DNA of 64,000 nt from Bacteroidales bacterium (GTDB taxonomy: Bacteria; Bacteroidota; Bacteroidia; Bacteroidales; UBA932), in contig JAGBJY010000006.1 of NCBI GenBank assembly GCA_017934185.1, forward strand, positions 37,105-101,104. The letters run 5' to 3'. Under the pieces are notes generated by a model, which worked only from the letters and a program-made list of their open reading frames with translations, searched no databases and was not told the origin of the DNA. The position numbers and the translations under genes were made by a program. Shown here one piece after another: positions 62,105-64,000 of this stretch. Numbering within the stretch: the first letter of the stretch is position 1; every line of letters starts with the position of its first letter.

Positions 62105-63826
62105 ATGCATACCTTTCTTCTTTGTTTTTTACTTCTAATCCCGCCCATGGTGGACATCCCCGGCAAAGCCTTCCGGATGAGCGCCACCGAAATCACCAAT
62201 GCCCAGTACGAAGCCTTCGACCCTTCGCACGCCGCCCTGAGGGGCTATGAGGGCTTCTCATCGGCCGATGACGAGGCCGTGGTGATGGTTTCGTGGGAAG
62301 AGGCATCGGCGTACTGCGAATGGCTGTCTGAGCGTACGGGAAGGCGTTTTCGCCTGCCCACCGAGGCCGAATGGGAGTACGCCTGCCGCGCGGGTACCAC
62401 TACGCCCTACAACACCGGGGAAAGCTTCCCCAAGGAGCAGTGGAAGGTGCAGGAGAACACCCGGGACAAAGTGCCCGTAGACCTCACCGTGGCCCGGTTC
62501 GCCCCCAATGCCTGGGGCCTGTATGACATGCACGGCAACGTGGAGGAATGGTGCCAGGACGCGTGCTCCAGTTCCCCTGGCGGGCCCATGGACCTCCGCG
62601 CCGTGCGTGGCGGCTCCCACAACACTCCCGTGGAATTCCTCCGGAGCGATGCCCGAAGTGCCTCCATTCCCGAGGACCGATCGGTGCTTCTTGGGTTCCG
62701 CATTGTGGAAGACCTCTTTCCTGACTCAAATCGGTCATTTCCGGCCCAAAATGACCGATTTGACAAATGCATAGAGCTGAAAACCGACAAAAATGGCCAA
62801 AAACGTCCGATTTCAAATTCTGCCCCAGTATTCATGGAACCCATTCCGTACGTTCTTGCGCCGGTGGACGGGTCGCCCTTCTACGCCCATAACCACCAGC
62901 CGGCCGTGACCCGGCTCCCGGAAGGCGGTCTTCTGGCCATCTGGTTTTCCACCAATGCCGAAGCCGGAAGGGAGATGGTGGTGCTGGGGTCCCGTTTCGA
63001 CGGAAAGGAGTGGTCCCCCGCCACCCTTTTCTGCAAGGTACCGGGCCGGAACATGACCGGCAGTGCCCTCCTCACCCTGGAGAGCGGGGAAATACTTCAT
63101 TTCCAGGGCGTTGGCGATGCCGGTGAATGGAAGGACCTGGCCCTTGCCCTGCGCGTCAGAAGCCCCCGCGGAGAGTGGTCGGCCCTTCGCTACATTGAGC
63201 CGGAGCACCGGGTGCGCCACCAGGTCATTGCCGGTCCCATCGTCGCCCGGGACGGACGCATCCTTCTTTGCTGCGACGCCGGACCCGGCGGACAGGCCGG
63301 CACTTCGCTCCACGTTTCCAAGGACGGCGGCAGCACCTGGGAAGACACCGGCAGCATCCTGAAAGGCATCCACGCCGGCATTGTGGAACTCCGGGACGGC
63401 CGCCTCATGGCTTTCGGCCGGGGCAATGCCATTGACGGCCACATGCCCTGCAGCATCTCGGCCGACGGCGGCTTCACCTGGCACTACAGCGCCACGGAGT
63501 TCCCGCCCATCGGCAGCGGACAACGCTTGGTTCTCAAGCGTTTACAGGAAAGACCGCTCCTACTGTGTTCCTTCGGCCCCGACGGCCTTTTTGCGGCCCT
63601 CAGCTACGACGAAGGCAGGAGTTGGCCCGTGAAAAAACTCCTCACGGACGGCACGCCGCGCACGCTGGACGGGGGCGCCTGGACCGGAACTTTCACCCTG
63701 GACGCCACCCATGCCGAGCCCAAAGGCTACCTGGCCTGCACCCAAACCCCGGACGGGGTAATCCACCTCCTTTCCAGCCGCGTGCACTACCGCTTTAATC
63801 TGGCTTGGATAGAACAGGCAAAATAA
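62105..63826 (+). CDS. Exported fusion: FGE-like (sulfatase-modifying-factor) domain plus sialidase-like BNR domain
   Basis: 573 aa from ATG 62105 (MHTFLLCFLLLIPP, a short signal or anchor). Residues about 20-205 are an FGE-sulfatase domain: FRMSATEITNAQYEAF, VSWEEASAYCEWLSERTGRRFRLPTEAEWEYACRAGT, WGLYDMHGNVEEWCQD and RAVRGGSH. The catalytic Cys pair of true formylglycine-generating enzymes is absent from the final segment, so oxidase activity is doubtful. Residues about 245-573 are a BNR/sialidase-like propeller with Asp boxes SKDGGSTW, SADGGFTW and SYDEGRSW. The linker (about 205-245) is encoded by an AT-richer, hairpin-bearing sequence. Probable role in glycan binding or cleavage at the envelope. 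An upstream ATG at 62060 is rejected. Confidence 0.8.
   Translation: MHTFLLCFLLLIPPMVDIPGKAFRMSATEITNAQYEAFDPSHAALRGYEGFSSADDEAVVMVSWEEASAYCEWLSERTGRRFRLPTEAEWEYACRAGTTTPYNTGESFPKEQWKVQENTRDKVPVDLTVARFAPNAWGLYDMHGNVEEWCQDACSSSPGGPMDLRAVRGGSHNTPVEFLRSDARSASIPEDRSVLLGFRIVEDLFPDSNRSFPAQNDRFDKCIELKTDKNGQKRPISNSAPVFMEPIPYVLAPVDGSPFYAHNHQPAVTRLPEGGLLAIWFSTNAEAGREMVVLGSRFDGKEWSPATLFCKVPGRNMTGSALLTLESGEILHFQGVGDAGEWKDLALALRVRSPRGEWSALRYIEPEHRVRHQVIAGPIVARDGRILLCCDAGPGGQAGTSLHVSKDGGSTWEDTGSILKGIHAGIVELRDGRLMAFGRGNAIDGHMPCSISADGGFTWHYSATEFPPIGSGQRLVLKRLQERPLLLCSFGPDGLFAALSYDEGRSWPVKKLLTDGTPRTLDGGAWTGTFTLDATHAEPKGYLACTQTPDGVIHLLSSRVHYRFNLAWIEQAK
62727..62762. repeat. Perfect inverted repeat in the linker of the fusion gene
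   Basis: Arms CAAATCGGTCATTT (62727-62740) and AAATGACCGATTTG (62749-62762), 14 bp perfect, 8-nt loop. It is followed by A/T-rich sequence with related ACCGACAAAAATGG and CGTCCGATTTCAAAT words up to about 62818. The stretch looks intergenic but is translated between the two domains. Confidence 0.7.
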
Positions 63827-63979
63827 CTATATTTGTAGGATAGAAATTGATTAAACACACTTTTAGTACATGACAAAATTTGAAATAATTGCCGTAAATT
63901 ATTGATTGTCAGTTAATTATATTTGCAAAAGACCTCAAAATTTCGTAACTTTAAGGTATATAACTACCACATTATTACC
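63827..63979 (+). promoter_or_regulatory. AT-rich upstream region with stacked -7-like boxes
   Basis: TATATTTG occurs at 63828-63835 and 63918-63925, and a near match TAACTTTA at 63947-63954, before a start codon at 63980. No obvious hairpin terminator follows the fusion gene. The region is probably the leader and promoter of the next gene. Confidence 0.45.
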
Positions 63980-64000
63980 ATGTTACGAAACCTCGAGGTC
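63980..64000 (+). CDS. Start of a gene running off the right edge (7 codons)
   Basis: ATG at 63980 opens MLRNLEV and continues past the window. Nothing can be said of its product. It is listed because an ATG follows a promoter-like AT-rich region. Confidence 0.3.

Overview
The window is chromosomal DNA of a fairly GC-rich member of the Bacteroidota, most likely order Bacteroidales (for example a gut lineage near Rikenellaceae or Cryptobacteroides; this placement is inference). The grounds are promoters of the Bacteroidota type (-7 box TAnnTTTG, sometimes with TTTG about 19-20 bp upstream), the RsfS-FtsH-CdsA-Psd gene order, the ParA-ParB-DUF5683-MltD cluster, a TamL-type lipidated Omp85 protein, BACON and GIN (DUF2807) domains, a PPi-type phosphofructokinase and abundant Bacteroidota-style lipoproteins. 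No rRNA, tRNA, CRISPR array, prophage or insertion sequence was recognised.

Layout. 1-726: 5'-proximal part of a PepD dipeptidase (minus). 871-4664: rsfS-ftsH-cdsA-psd operon (plus). 4639-13978: a long minus-strand run (ligA, BrkB-like protein, RelA/SpoT, Ig-like lipoprotein, PorT-like barrel, ispG). 13979-14384: non-coding gap holding an unusual array of alternately inverted 10-mers. 14385-18383: PPi-phosphofructokinase with an in-frame amber codon, a CotH-like lipoprotein and a GH13 enzyme. 18444-26471: valS, thioesterase, tatA, tatC, ABC-F ATPase, GIN-domain protein and M19 dipeptidase, closed by a strong bidirectional terminator. 26538-28846 (minus): cinA, a reduced DHODH-like protein and an XRE regulator. 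28847-29339: AT-rich gap. 29340-33193: queA, an acyltransferase, rlmD. 33198-38527 (minus): four-gene operon alternating lipoproteins and M6 metalloproteases. 38612-44854: Na/Ca antiporter, MscS, two exported proteins, GNAT-like protein, rarA. 44960-47082 (minus): rRNA/tRNA 2'-O-methyltransferase and arginine decarboxylase. 47145-57693: tamL, SGNH hydrolase (minus), a shrunken PriA, parA-parB-DUF5683-mltD-DUF3467-kdsC-maf. 57685-64000: SDR protein and ThrE (minus), mutY, CNNM/CorC-type protein (minus), an FGE-like/sialidase-like fusion, and the first codons of a further gene.

Most of the content is housekeeping: envelope lipid synthesis, proteolysis, stringent response, DNA ligation and repair, tRNA/rRNA modification, Tat export, chromosome partition, peptidoglycan turnover and Kdo synthesis. 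Genes are packed with ATGA, TAATG or TGATG junctions, so most blocks are operons.

The most unusual items are: (1) the amber codon that splits an otherwise intact PPi-phosphofructokinase; (2) the 82-bp-period array of alternately inverted GTCAACACGG motifs between ligA and pfk; (3) the lipoprotein/M6-protease x2 operon, in which the two lipoproteins share an unrecognised C-terminal domain; (4) small palindromic elements lodged in-frame in ispG and mutY and, with other sequences, in ligA and the FGE-sialidase fusion; (5) a PriA that has lost its P-loop, zinc region and helicase motifs; (6) several genes whose start codon lies only 3-7 nt after a -7 box, suggesting leaderless mRNAs.
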